Shown here: piece by piece, positions 17,601 through 26,166 of the stretch | Layout: every line of letters begins with the position of its first letter | Position numbering within the stretch: the first letter of the stretch is position 1 | Source of the DNA: Pseudomonas sp. CFBP13508 | GTDB taxonomy: Bacteria > Pseudomonadota > Gammaproteobacteria > Pseudomonadales > Pseudomonadaceae | Assembly: GCF_005233515.1 (NCBI RefSeq) | Contig: NZ_QFZZ01000001.1 | Coordinates: 773,320 to 837,319, forward strand | DNA: 64,000 bases | Direction: 5' to 3' | Program-made: the position numbers and the translations under genes | Notes under the pieces: model-generated | Database searches by the model: none | What the model was told of the DNA's origin: nothing | The model's input: the letters and a program-made list of their open reading frames with translations, nothing else

Positions 17601-17752
17601 TCATTGCTGCGCCAGCTCGACGGATCGCCGCTGCGGCCGTTCTCAACGTAAGGCGCTGCCTGTGCCATCGCACTGGCACAGAGCATGGCGACTGTCAGGG
17701 TTTTCAGGGCAAAGCGGCCACCCGATTGCGCGGGGGTATTGTTGTTATCCAT
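14675..17752 (-). CDS. prtB: subtilase-type autotransporter serine protease (second copy)
   Basis: 1025 residues. A signal peptide of about 33 residues with a long N-terminal extension ends in AMAQA|AP. The S8 peptidase domain has Asp82 (FDQPV), His142 (HGTHVGG) and Ser360 (NGTSMAAPH). After a linker with a Cys pair comes an autotransporter-associated beta repeat (NNTYSGSTLVNQG, GRIGALAVNSGG) and a C-terminal beta-barrel of about 270 residues ending in DWQF, a terminal Phe as in type Va translocators. The asparagine-rich start codons contain AACAACAA. It is the paralogue of the upstream prtA; the two share the beta-helix linker and barrel closely but differ more in the protease part. Symbol follows the usual prtA-prtB order after aprF; pspA/pspB naming is also in use. 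Confidence 0.9.
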   Translation of the reverse strand: MDNNNTPAQSGGRFALKTLTVAMLCASAMAQAAPYVENGRSGDPSSWRSNEFKADWGLGAIGADYAYAAGYTGKGVKLGIFDQPVYAAHPEFSGSNKVVTLVTSGIREYTDPYIPVKAGDAFRYDGSPSVGSDGKLGAHGTHVGGIAAGSRDGGVMHGVAFGAQIISADNGDPGPEDGIVRGNDGAVYKAGWDALIASGARIINNSWGIGITDRFDLGGRDPAYPHFTVNDAQLQFNEIRTLLGTKPGGAYDGAIAAARSGIVTIFAAGNDYNLNNPDAIAGLGYFVPDIAPNWITVAALQQNPDTASANPYVISTFSSRCGYTASYCVSAPGTKIYSSIIEGTNADNLTTGYKNYNGTSMAAPHVAGSIAVLMERFPYMSGDQVASVLRTTATDLGAPGIDALYGWGMINLRKAIDGPAMFVTEQDIPEEFRVQGAYGSGQFVADLPGIGAIIDQGKPTERVCSDITCGLDTWRNDIGGHGGLTKQGIGTLVLTGNNTYSGSTLVNQGRLAINGSLQSAVTVNNGGILGGNGRIGALAVNSGGTVAPGNSIGTLNVAGDVTFAPGSTYAVELSPTSSDQIVAGGKAVIDGATVSLSLENSPTLLSTGEVQSLLGTRYNILQAAGGIEGRFGQVLPNYAFLGGTLDYSAGGIQLAVGRNEASFASVGLTPNQRAVGAAAESLGAGNALFETLLLSPNAASAQQAFQQLSGEIHPAIGTLLINDSRYLREAVGERLRERDLFNADAPTDERSNVWVKVLGSWGESDGGHDNADSNSSIGGLLAGVDGLIAEDTRLGFVTGYSDSSLSMGSGTHSSASVDSYHLGAYLGHEIDALRLTVGGAYSWHRIDVKRDLQFGDVSGKQKTKRDATTAQLFTEAAYDLGLQPMNLEPFANLSYVHLNTDSFTEKGDAAALKGGEDNRDVVLSTLGVRAKRSFALSDKHQLALGASLGWQHNLSSVDADSHLAFANGNSAFTVQSVSMDRDAAVVGVRAGLALNRDVRVNLDYNGLIGSNEKDHGVGLTLDWQF
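17739..17746 (-). promoter_or_regulatory. AANAANAA motif inside the first prtB codons
   Basis: Codons 3-5 (Asn-Asn-Asn) read AAC AAC AAT on the minus strand, forming an AANAANAA motif seven bases after the start codon, a position where Hfq/Crc binding would block initiation. Inferred from motif form and position only. Confidence 0.4.
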
Positions 17753-17801
17753 CCACGACCTTCCTTAGTGATGTTGCGAAAAATCCGGTTGTTTCAATAG
17801 C

Positions 17802-17973
17802 TGTGGCGAGAGGCACCTTTGTCCGCGGTAGCCAATGACAGACCGCACCTGTGGCGAGGGGATTCATCCCCGTTGGGTTGCGAAGCGACCCCCCCCGGCA
17901 ATTTTTCCAACCTACGTAAACACAGGTTTTGCGACTGCTGCGCAGTCGAGCGGGGATAAATCCCCTCGCCACG
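17802..17973. repeat. REP block, class b (GTGGCGAGGGG family)
   Basis: GTGGCGAGGGGATTCATCCC at 17851-17870 faces an inverted mate, GCGGGGATAAATCCCCTCGC, at about 17950-17970; a degraded third copy (CTGTGGCGAGAGGC) begins at 17801. It fills the 240-base gap between prtA and prtB. No gene seen. Confidence 0.85.
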
Positions 17974-17992
17974 TTGACTCAAACACATGCAA

Positions 17993-20938
17993 TCAGAACT
18001 GCCAGTTCAGGCTCAGGCCAACGCCATGCAGCTTTTCGCGGCTGGCGAGTTGGCCGTTGTAATCGAGGTTGACCCGCACGTCCTTGCTCAACGCCAGACT
18101 GGCCTGCACGCCAACCAGTGCGGCATCGCGAACCAGCGCCGAACTCTCCACCGCGTACGGCGTACCGCCGCTGGCAAAGCGCAAATGTTGCTCCGATTCG
18201 ATCTCGCTGAGGCTGTGCTGCCAGCCGAGACGGGCGCTGACGTCCAGCGCCTGCTGGTTGGAAAGGATGAAGGTTTTGCTCGCCCGCATGCCCAGAGTGC
18301 TCAACACCACGTCGCGCGTATCGCCCGAGCTTTTCAAGGCCGCGGCATCGCCCTTCTCGGTAAAGCCCTCGGTGTCGAGATGCAGGTAAGTCAGGTTGGC
18401 GAACGGTTCCAGCGCCAACGCTTGCAACTGCAAGCGATACGCCGCCTCGGCGAAAACCTGAGTGGTGGTCGCATCAAGCTTGGCTTTCTGCTTGGCGCTG
18501 ACGTCGTCGTATTGCAGATCGCGCTTTACATCGCCGCGATGCCAGCTGTACGCCGCGCCGGTGCTCAAACGCCAGGCACCGAGGTCGTGGCCGGCGTAAG
18601 CGCCGAGGTGATAGCTGTCGACTTTCGCCGAGGAATGCGTGCCCGAGCCCATGCTCAAGGAGCTGTCGCTGTAGCCGGTGACCAGACCGATGCGGGTCTG
18701 CTCATCGAGCGCGCCGTCGACACCGGCCAACAGACCGCCGATCGAGGTGTTGTAGCCGGCCGTGTCGTGGCCCGAATCGGTGCTGCCCCAGGCCCCGAGG
18801 GCTTTGATCCAGCCATTGCTGCGGGTCGCCGATTCATCGTGCAGCCGCTCGCCAACCGCATCACGCAACTGTCGGCTGTCGTTGATCAGCATCGTGCCCA
18901 GCGCCGGATAAATCTCGCCGCTCAGTTGCTGAAAGGCTTGCTGCGCCGAAGCTTGAGTCGGTGCACGAAGCACACTTTCGTATACCGAATTGCCAGCGCC
19001 CAACGCTTCGACTGCCGCTGCCACCGAACGCTGGTTCGGGGTTTGCCCGACGCTGGCGAAGCTTGTGGCATTGCGCTGGATATTCAGTTGAATGCCGGTT
19101 GCGGCGTAGTCGAGGGCGCCGCCGATGAACAGATAGTTCGGCACCACCGCAGCGAACTGCCCCTGCACGCCGCCGGCCGCTTGCAGGATGTTGTACTGAC
19201 GACCGAGCAGGCTTTGCGCTTCGGCGCTGCTGAGCAAGGTCGGGCTGTTTTCCAGCGCCAGGCTGACGCTGGCGCCGCTGACGGTTGCCGTGCCGCCGGC
19301 GACGATACGGTCGCTGCTGGTGGGCGACAGCTCAACGGCGTAAGTCGAGCCCGGATTGAATGTCACATCACCGGCGACGTTCAAGGTGCCGATGGAATTG
19401 CCCGGTGCCACCCGGCCGCCGCTGTTGGCGGTCAACGCGCCGATGCGTCCGGAGCCGCCGAGGGTGCCGCTGTTGTTGACGGTGACCGCTGAGGTCAGCG
19501 AACCGTTGACGGTCAGCAGACCGCCATTGACCGTGGTCGGACCGCGATAGGTGTTGTCGCCGCTGAGCAGCAATTGCCCGGCGCCGGACTTGATCAGGCT
19601 GCCCTGATAAACCCGCTTCGCCGCCGCTGCATCGCGGAGCATGCCGACGGCGTAATCGGTCTGGTCCTGCTGACTGGCGTCGGCCGCAACACCGTTCTGC
19701 CAGCCTTTGTCCTGCAGGGTTTGCTGCCAGGCACTGTGCTCGGCGAGGTCTTCGCGCTGGCGCTGGAGCAGCGCCTTGTCAGAAATGTCGTTGCTCCAGA
19801 CATCGCGCTGCCCTGCCCCCAGACTGGCGTCGAACGCACCGAGCAATTGCCCCGGCCCGCGCATCGCCCGACTGAGATTGGCGACGCCCCAGCCGACGCG
19901 CTCGCTCGGCGCATCGGTGACCGAGCCATCGAGTTGCGTGGCGGTGGTCAGCAGCACTTCGAGCGCCTGCTGGTTGCTCATGTACGGATAGCGTTCCATC
20001 ACCAGCGCCAGGGCGCCGGTCGCGTGCGGCGCCGCCATCGAGGTGCCGGATTTGATCGCGTAGCCGCCACCGGGAATGGTGCTGTCGATCTTCGCCCCCG
20101 GTGTGGTGATGCACCAGTATTTGGCGATGCCGCACTGGTTGTACTTCTGCTGATTGCTCTGATCGAGGCCGGACACTGCCAGCCAGTGGCCCTCCAGGTC
20201 CGGCTGAAAATACGGCAGCGCTGAACGTACGCTGGCGTTCGGGTAGCCGCTGTTGCCGGCGCTGAACACATTGATCACACCGCGCCGGGAGACATCGGCA
20301 GCAGCGTCGAGCCAGGTGCCCTTGTTCCAGTGCTGCGCGTAGGCGGCGTGCAGATCCGCGAGAGTGCGATAGCTGACATCCGGCGGCTGGCTGCCCCAAC
20401 TGTTATTGATCGCCCGCACCCCGGCATCGGCGAGGCTGTCATAGACCGCTTTGAAATAACGCGGATCAGGGCTGGGGCCGAAGAGGAAACTGTCGTTCTT
20501 GTTGGTGTTGCCGACGTAGATCTGCGCGTTGTACGCCACGCCGTGCATGCCGTTGCCGTCACGGGTTGCGCCCATGGTGCCGACCACGTGGGTGCCGTGG
20601 GAATCGTTGTTGGGATTGAGCGTGCCGTCGACGTTGAACGCTGAGCCATCGACGTAGCTGCCGCTGGCCCTTACCGGGTGATAACGGTCGGCGGAGAATT
20701 CGGGATGGGCGGCATCGAAACCGGAATCGAGCGCGCCGATCTTCACGCCCTTGCCGGTGATGCCGGCGGCATAGGCCTGATCAGCCTGCATGCGTTCGAG
20801 GCCCCAGTCACGCAGGAACTCGGCGCTGCGCCAACTTGCCGGATTGCCGGGCTCGCCGGGTTCGAGGTATTGCGCCTGAGTCGCCGAGGTCACCAGCAAA
20901 AGCGTGCCGAGCCAAATCGGTTTGATGCGTACGTCCAT
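17993..20938 (-). CDS. prtA: subtilase-type autotransporter serine protease (first copy)
   Basis: 981 residues from ATG 20938, which has GAGAG eight bases upstream; GTG 20947 and ATG 20944 are too close to it. Signal peptide of about 22 residues (LLLVTSATQA|Q). S8 domain with Asp71 (LDSGFDAAHPEF), His117 (HGTHVVG) and Ser300 (SGTSMAAPHATG). A linker predicted to be helical and Gln-rich follows (about 370-450), then the PATR beta repeat (NNSGTLGGSGRIGAL) and a barrel ending LNWQF. It is secreted through its own barrel rather than by AprDEF, yet sits in the apr cluster as in other P. fluorescens strains. The prtA/prtB barrel regions match nearly word for word (SSLSMGSGTHSSA). Confidence 0.9.
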   Translation of the reverse strand: MDVRIKPIWLGTLLLVTSATQAQYLEPGEPGNPASWRSAEFLRDWGLERMQADQAYAAGITGKGVKIGALDSGFDAAHPEFSADRYHPVRASGSYVDGSAFNVDGTLNPNNDSHGTHVVGTMGATRDGNGMHGVAYNAQIYVGNTNKNDSFLFGPSPDPRYFKAVYDSLADAGVRAINNSWGSQPPDVSYRTLADLHAAYAQHWNKGTWLDAAADVSRRGVINVFSAGNSGYPNASVRSALPYFQPDLEGHWLAVSGLDQSNQQKYNQCGIAKYWCITTPGAKIDSTIPGGGYAIKSGTSMAAPHATGALALVMERYPYMSNQQALEVLLTTATQLDGSVTDAPSERVGWGVANLSRAMRGPGQLLGAFDASLGAGQRDVWSNDISDKALLQRQREDLAEHSAWQQTLQDKGWQNGVAADASQQDQTDYAVGMLRDAAAAKRVYQGSLIKSGAGQLLLSGDNTYRGPTTVNGGLLTVNGSLTSAVTVNNSGTLGGSGRIGALTANSGGRVAPGNSIGTLNVAGDVTFNPGSTYAVELSPTSSDRIVAGGTATVSGASVSLALENSPTLLSSAEAQSLLGRQYNILQAAGGVQGQFAAVVPNYLFIGGALDYAATGIQLNIQRNATSFASVGQTPNQRSVAAAVEALGAGNSVYESVLRAPTQASAQQAFQQLSGEIYPALGTMLINDSRQLRDAVGERLHDESATRSNGWIKALGAWGSTDSGHDTAGYNTSIGGLLAGVDGALDEQTRIGLVTGYSDSSLSMGSGTHSSAKVDSYHLGAYAGHDLGAWRLSTGAAYSWHRGDVKRDLQYDDVSAKQKAKLDATTTQVFAEAAYRLQLQALALEPFANLTYLHLDTEGFTEKGDAAALKSSGDTRDVVLSTLGMRASKTFILSNQQALDVSARLGWQHSLSEIESEQHLRFASGGTPYAVESSALVRDAALVGVQASLALSKDVRVNLDYNGQLASREKLHGVGLSLNWQF

Positions 20939-20955
20939 GGTCATCACTCTCGTTT

Positions 20956-20963
20956 TTGTTGTT
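20956..20963 (-). promoter_or_regulatory. AANAANAA motif before the prtA ribosome site
   Basis: AACAACAA within an A-rich leader lies four bases before the GAGAG ribosome site of prtA on the minus strand. Form and place fit a Crc/Hfq catabolite activity motif. Confidence 0.5.
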
Positions 20964-20996
20964 TTGTTCAGGGCTGAATTGCGTTGTCGCCTGTTC

Positions 20997-21520
20997 CCCT
21001 CACCCCAGCCCTCTCCCCGAGGAGAGGGAGCCGATTTGTGTTGATGTCAAAACCTGCGTCCGGCTCGGTGGTTCAGGTCGATGCAGCTATCGCAGGCCAC
21101 TCGGTCAGTCCCCTCACCCTCTGGGAGAGGGTTAGGGTGAGGGCTGTTGCGCGACCACAAACGCTTCGTCCACCCGCACCAGATCCTGCTCATAACGTCT
21201 CGGTGCAAAGCCTCAGATCCTGCGGTGTCGCCCGTTCCCCTCACCCCAGCCCTCTCCCAAAGGGAGAGGGAGCCGACCGTGTTGTCTTCAGTCATTCAGC
21301 GACCTGAGAAAACCAGTCGATTACGGATTCAGCACAGCTCGTTCAAGTCGGTGCATCTCGCCAATCTCCCCGGATTGGTCCCCTCTCCCTGCAGGAGAGG
21401 GAGCCGATTTTTGTTGATGTCAAACCTGCGTCCAGCTCGGTGGTTCAGGTCGATGCAGCTATCGCAGGCCACTCGGTCAGTCCCCTCTCCCTCTGGGAGA
21501 GGGTTAGGGTGAGGGCTGTT
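20997..21520. repeat. CCCTCACCC-type REP block and segmental duplication after aprF
   Basis: The 565-base gap between aprF and prtA has no intact gene. It holds several CCCTCACCC / GGGTGAGGG palindromes and a direct duplication of about 172 bp: 21021-21193 and 21394-21565, differing at only a few positions. The right copy includes the last 20 codons and the stop of aprF; the left copy is therefore a fragment of an aprF 3' end (about 21132-21193). The aprF stop codon lies inside a GGGAGAGGGTTAGGGTGAGG palindrome. Confidence 0.85.
21132..21193 (-). pseudogene. duplicated 3'-terminal fragment of aprF
   Basis: About 62 bases equal to the end of aprF (encoding ...DEAFVVAQQP and a stop) with a few substitutions. 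It has no start and no upstream coding sequence. It arose with the flanking REP-type palindrome as part of the 172-bp duplication. Confidence 0.7.
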
Positions 21521-22874
21521 GCGCGACCACAAATGCTTCGTCCACCCGCGCCAGATCCTGCTCATTCAGCGTCCCGGCGTAGTAATGCAATTTGGTCCAG
21601 GCCATCAGGTAGTCGTAGCGCGCTTGGGCCAAATCCCGGCGGGTGGTGAACAGTTGCTGCTCGGCGTTCAACGCATCGAGATTGGTGCGTTCGCCGCCCA
21701 GAATGCTTTGTCGGGTCGAGACCACCAGCGCTTCGGCCGACTTCAAGGCTTTCTGATAAGCGCGCAATTTGTTCACCCCAGAAAGGCAGGCGCTGAACTG
21801 GCGGCGCAGTTCGATCAAGGTTTCGCGGGTTTTGCCATCCAGTTCGTATTCGGCCTGTTCCATGGTGCGGCTGGCTTGCCGTGTGGAGGCGGACACCCCG
21901 CCGCCGGCGTACAGCGGCACGCTGACTTCCAGGCCGATGGTGTTGGTTTCGTAGCGCTGGTTATAGGTGTTGCCGCTTTCGGACTCGTTGTCGCGCATCG
22001 AGGCATAAGCACTGACTTTCGGCAGATGCCCGGCGCGGTTGCGCTCGACTTCGTAGCGCGCCACTTCCACGGCCTGACGCTGCGAAGCGAGGTTCGGGTT
22101 GTTGCTAATCGCCAGTTCATGCCAGGTGTCGAAGTTGGCCGGTTGCAGGGTGAAGGTCTGGAATTGCTGACCAAGCGGCGCCAGATCGCCGATATCCACC
22201 GTCGGCACGCCCACCAGCGCGCCCAGCTCGCGCAAAGCGGCATCCTGCTCGTTGCGCGCTTCGATCTCCTCGGCAGTCGCCAGCTCATAGCGCGACTCGG
22301 CTTCGAGAATATCGGTGCGCGTGCCCTCGCCCTGCTTGAACATGTGTTCGTTCTGCTGGAACTGCTGTTCGTAGGCCTTCTTCTTCGCCTGGGCGATGTC
22401 GATCTGGTCCTGGGCGAACAAGGCTTTGGTGTAGTTATCCAGCACGCGCACCAACAGCTCCTGACTCTTGCCGCGAAAGGCTTCGTCGGCGAACAACGAC
22501 TGCGCGACGCCCTTGCGATACGCCGCGTAAGCCTCGTAATCGAGCAGCGGTTGCTGCACCGTGAGCGCCGAGCCGTAACTGCTGTAATTACGCTCATCGG
22601 TGCGGTTGCGCGCACGATCATCCAGAGACGTAGCCTTGGACGAGTTGCGGCCCTTGTTGTAGGTGTAGCCGATCCGTGGCAGCAACCCGGCGCGGCCAAT
22701 CGCGCGGTTTTCCAGGCCGGCATCGCGCTCCTTGATCGCCCCCAGGAAAACCGGATCATTGCGCAACGCCTGTTCGTAAATCTCGAATGGACCCATGGCC
22801 GCGACTGCCGAGTGACTCGTGAGCAGCGTCATTGCGGCCCCCAGCATGCAAAGCTTTTTCATACAGCCGAACAT
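21504..22874 (-). CDS. aprF: TolC-family outer-membrane channel of the Apr type I secretion system
   Basis: 456 residues with a signal peptide (MTLLTSHSAVA|AMG) and two outer-membrane efflux (OEP) repeats, each with long alpha-helical hairpins rich in Ala, Gln and Glu, as in TolC. It forms the outer-membrane exit duct that joins AprE. The ATG at 22874 is chosen for the GAGG seven bases before it; ATG 22862 (MKKLCML) is a less well-spaced alternative. The start lies two bases after the aprE stop, so translation is coupled. The stop codon falls within a REP-like palindrome shared with the duplication downstream. Confidence 0.92.
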   Translation of the reverse strand: MFGCMKKLCMLGAAMTLLTSHSAVAAMGPFEIYEQALRNDPVFLGAIKERDAGLENRAIGRAGLLPRIGYTYNKGRNSSKATSLDDRARNRTDERNYSSYGSALTVQQPLLDYEAYAAYRKGVAQSLFADEAFRGKSQELLVRVLDNYTKALFAQDQIDIAQAKKKAYEQQFQQNEHMFKQGEGTRTDILEAESRYELATAEEIEARNEQDAALRELGALVGVPTVDIGDLAPLGQQFQTFTLQPANFDTWHELAISNNPNLASQRQAVEVARYEVERNRAGHLPKVSAYASMRDNESESGNTYNQRYETNTIGLEVSVPLYAGGGVSASTRQASRTMEQAEYELDGKTRETLIELRRQFSACLSGVNKLRAYQKALKSAEALVVSTRQSILGGERTNLDALNAEQQLFTTRRDLAQARYDYLMAWTKLHYYAGTLNEQDLARVDEAFVVAQQPSP

Positions 22875-22876
22875 CC

Positions 22877-24226
22877 TTATTCCTCGGTCAACGCAGAACC
22901 GGCGCGATCGAGCAGCGGTTTGAACAGGTAGTTGAGGAGTGAACGCTCACCGGTGCGCACGAACATTTCCGCCGGCATGCCGGGTTTGATCACCAGGCCG
23001 TTGAGCTTTTCCATGGCCTGATCGCTGACGCTGCTGCGCAACACGTAATACGGCATACCGGTTTTCTCATCGACCATCTGGTCGGCGGAGATCAGGCTGA
23101 CTTCGCCGGGCACACGCGGGGTTTTGCTCTGGTTGAACGCGGTGAACAGGATGTCCACCGGCAAATGCGTGCCGACCTTGTCGATCAGGTTGGTCGGCAA
23201 GTGCCCTTCCACTTCCAGGGTGGTGCCCTGCGGAACGATCTCCAGCAAGGTTTCGCCCTGACGCACCACAGCGCCTTCGGTGTGCACACCGAGGTTGACT
23301 GCCACGCCATCGGCGGTGGCGAGGATTTCGCTGTGTTGCAGGTCAAAACCGGCGGAGGTCAGTTGCTCGGACAAGGTGACGCTTTTCAGCTGTGCGTCGG
23401 CCAGTTGCGTACGCACTTCCTTCTGATATTCCTCGCCGTGCTGCTGCAACTTCAGGCGCGACTCAAGGATGCCCTGCTCCACGCGCCCGCTTTCACCGGT
23501 GTTTTCTGCCAGTTGTTGCTGCACTTGCGACAGTTGCCGCTGGTAGTCCATCAAGCGGTTGCGCGGGATGTAGCCGTTGTCGGCCAGCGGTTGCAGATTG
23601 CTCAATTGTTGCTGCAAGGAACTGGCCTGAGCATTGAGGTCGCTGCGCGCGCGGCGCATGCCGGCCAGTTGTGCAGTGGCGCCTTCGATGTTGGCGCGCA
23701 GTGCCGCTTGCTCCCGGGAGAACGCTTCGCGGCGGCTGCTGAACAGTTGCCGCTGGCCTTCCAGCACCAGCGCCAGGCGCGGGTCCGGGTCGTTGCTCAA
23801 TTCAGGCGGAAAGATCACTTGTTTGAGGTTGTCGCGCTCGGCCTGCCAGCGCGCGAGGCTGGCCCAAGCCATGCGGTACTGCGCCTGCAGCGATTGCACA
23901 TCGGCGGCGACCTGCGTCTGATCGAGGCGGAACAGTGGCTGGCCCTGCTTCACGATCTGGCCTTCGCGCACCAGAATCCGGCTGACCACGCCGCTGCTCA
24001 TCGACTGCACAGCCTTGCGTTTGCCCGACACCACCACGGTGCCCTGCACTGGAATGCCCTGATCCAGCGGCGCCAGCGCCGCCCAGGTGAAGAAACTGCC
24101 AGCGCCGACGATGGCCAGAATCCAGCCCATGCGCGCGAAGAATTTCGCGTCGCGTTCCGGGCGCTCGGTGAGGTAGGCGTGTTCCATGTTCGCTTCGCTT
24201 TCAGTGTTCATGCTGGCGCTGCTCAT
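22877..24226 (-). CDS. aprE: HlyD-family periplasmic adaptor of the Apr type I secretion system
   Basis: 449 residues. A short cytoplasmic N-terminus (about 30 residues), one transmembrane segment (about 33-52), a lipoyl-like strand region (IPVQGTVVVSGKRKAVQ), a long coiled coil (about 120-275) and a C-terminal beta domain, the membrane fusion protein layout. It bridges the ABC transporter AprD and the channel AprF for export of AprA and the RTX lipase. Its start overlaps the aprD stop (ATGA). Length matches the AprE/PrtE family. Confidence 0.93.
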   Translation of the reverse strand: MSSASMNTESEANMEHAYLTERPERDAKFFARMGWILAIVGAGSFFTWAALAPLDQGIPVQGTVVVSGKRKAVQSMSSGVVSRILVREGQIVKQGQPLFRLDQTQVAADVQSLQAQYRMAWASLARWQAERDNLKQVIFPPELSNDPDPRLALVLEGQRQLFSSRREAFSREQAALRANIEGATAQLAGMRRARSDLNAQASSLQQQLSNLQPLADNGYIPRNRLMDYQRQLSQVQQQLAENTGESGRVEQGILESRLKLQQHGEEYQKEVRTQLADAQLKSVTLSEQLTSAGFDLQHSEILATADGVAVNLGVHTEGAVVRQGETLLEIVPQGTTLEVEGHLPTNLIDKVGTHLPVDILFTAFNQSKTPRVPGEVSLISADQMVDEKTGMPYYVLRSSVSDQAMEKLNGLVIKPGMPAEMFVRTGERSLLNYLFKPLLDRAGSALTEE

Positions 24227-25998
24227 ACACCCGAATTCCTTGTCGAGGGCTGATACTGCCGGCTCATGCTGAGCCCGCCCGGTGTTTGTGCGGCTTTTTC
24301 ACGTTGCTGTTCGTGCTGACCGGAAAGTGCCTTGAGCACATCCTGACTCGGGCCGAACGCCTGCAAACGGCCGTCGTTGAGCACGAGCAATTTGTCAGCC
24401 TGAGCCAGCACCGAAGAACGATGGGTGACCAGAATCACCGTGGTGCCCTGAGCCTTGAGTTGCGCGATGGCGCTGGCCAGTGCCGCTTCGCCGACGGTAT
24501 CGAGATTGGAATTGGGTTCATCCAGCACCACCAGACTTGGCGTGCCGTACAGCGCGCGGGCCAAGGCCACGCGTTGCTTCTGGCCACCGGACAAACCGCT
24601 GCCGTCCTCGCCCAGTTGCGTGTCGTAGCCTTGCGGCAGGCGCAGGATCATCTCGTGAACGCCGGCCTGCTGCGCGGCGGCTACGACTTTTTGCGGGTCG
24701 GCTTCGCTGAAGCGCGCGATGTTTTCGGCAATGGAGCCGCTGAACAGCTCGATGTCTTGCGGCAAATAACCGATATACGGGCCGAGCTGGTCGCGGTTCC
24801 AGCGGTGAATATCGGCACCGTCGAGGCGCACGGTGCCGCCCAGAACCGGCCACACGCCGACCAGCACCCGAGCCAGCGTCGACTTGCCGGAACCGGAGGC
24901 GCCGAGCACGCCGAGCACTTCACCAGCGCCCAGATTGAAATTGACCAGATGCAGCGTCGCCGCACGCTGCCCAGGCGGGCCGGCGCTGACTTGTTCGAAG
25001 GTGATCTGGCCTTTCGGTGCCGGCAGTGCCATCGCCTCGTCGCTTGGCGGAAACGCCTGCAACAGCGCATCCAGACGCCGGTAAGCCAGCTTCGCCCCGC
25101 TCCACTGCTTCCAAACGGCGATCAGCTGGTCGATCGGGCTCAGCACGCGGCCCATCAGGATCGAACCGGCGATCATCATCCCCGCCGTCATGTCGCCCTT
25201 GATCACCAGCAACGCGCCCAGGCCCAGCACCAGGGATTGCAGGCACAGGCGCAGGGTCTTGCTCAGCGAACTGATCACCGCGCCGGTGTCGCTGGCCTGG
25301 TTCTGCAAGCCGAGGAAGCGCGAATGCACCCCGAACCAGCGCTTGCGCAGCGAGCCGAGCATGCCCATCGCCTGAATGGTTTCGGCGTTGTGCAAGTGGC
25401 TGGTAGCCAACTGGCTCGACTGCTGGGAAAAACCGGCGGCTTCGCCCAGCGGTTTTTTGGTCATGTATTCGTTGAGGCAGGCCAGTGCAACCAGCAATAA
25501 CGCGCCCGCCGTGGCCAGCACGCCGAGCCAGACATTGAACAAGTAGATGACAAACAGATAGACCGGGAACCACGGTGCGTCGAAGAAGGCGAACAGCGCC
25601 GGGCCGGTGACGAACTGGCGAATGTGGGTCAGGTCGCCCAGCGACTGCCCGGCGTTGCCTTCGCCCTTGAACAGATTGCGCTCGAACGCGGCTTGATAGA
25701 CCCGCAGGTTGAAACGACGCTCCAACTGGCTGCCGATGCGGATGACGATAAAGCTGCGGAGCACTTCCAGCAGGCCGATGAAAGCGAAGAATCCGACCAC
25801 CATCAACGACAGCATTGCCAGGGTGGTTTCGTTCTGCGACGAGAGCACCCGGTCATAGACTTGCAGCATGTAGATCGACGGTACCAGCATCAATACGTTG
25901 ATCAACGCCGTAAAACAACCGACGCTGATCAAGATGCTCTTGTAGTCACCCAGTGCCTTGATTAACGGAGCGGTGGCCGGAGACTTCGCCATCTTCAT
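24223..25998 (-). CDS. aprD: ABC transporter of the Apr type I secretion system
   Basis: 591 residues. An N-terminal membrane domain with five or six helices (about 22-45, 58-80, 135-175, 250-295) is fused to an ATPase domain: Walker A GASGSGKS (366-373), signature LSGGQ (469-473), Walker B LVVLDE (489-494) and the switch His in VTHR. There is no N-terminal peptidase domain, as expected for RTX exporters that recognise an uncleaved C-terminal signal. AGGAAG stands five to six bases before ATG 25998. It supplies energy and substrate choice for AprA and probably the lipase. Confidence 0.94.
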   Translation of the reverse strand: MKMAKSPATAPLIKALGDYKSILISVGCFTALINVLMLVPSIYMLQVYDRVLSSQNETTLAMLSLMVVGFFAFIGLLEVLRSFIVIRIGSQLERRFNLRVYQAAFERNLFKGEGNAGQSLGDLTHIRQFVTGPALFAFFDAPWFPVYLFVIYLFNVWLGVLATAGALLLVALACLNEYMTKKPLGEAAGFSQQSSQLATSHLHNAETIQAMGMLGSLRKRWFGVHSRFLGLQNQASDTGAVISSLSKTLRLCLQSLVLGLGALLVIKGDMTAGMMIAGSILMGRVLSPIDQLIAVWKQWSGAKLAYRRLDALLQAFPPSDEAMALPAPKGQITFEQVSAGPPGQRAATLHLVNFNLGAGEVLGVLGASGSGKSTLARVLVGVWPVLGGTVRLDGADIHRWNRDQLGPYIGYLPQDIELFSGSIAENIARFSEADPQKVVAAAQQAGVHEMILRLPQGYDTQLGEDGSGLSGGQKQRVALARALYGTPSLVVLDEPNSNLDTVGEAALASAIAQLKAQGTTVILVTHRSSVLAQADKLLVLNDGRLQAFGPSQDVLKALSGQHEQQREKAAQTPGGLSMSRQYQPSTRNSGV

Positions 25999-26109
25999 TG
26001 ATTCTTCCTGAATTCATGTTCTCGTCATTACGGACGAGCATTCCATTGATATTTCGCCTACCTGCCGAAGAGGACTTGCAAATAGTGCTTACAATTTCAT
26101 AACAAGTTA

Positions 26110-26142
26110 ACCAGTGGTCGCTTATTACTTATGATCACTGGT
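26110..26142 (-). other. hairpin between inh and aprD
   Basis: Inverted repeat ACCAGTGGTC / GATCACTGGT, 10-bp arms with one mismatch and a 13-base A/T-rich loop, in the 168-base gap between inh and aprD. No U-run follows, so it may be an RNA-processing or stability element that sets the relative amounts of protease, inhibitor and transporter. Confidence 0.5.
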
Positions 26143-26166
26143 GCTTATCAACTTTCTGGGCATTGC

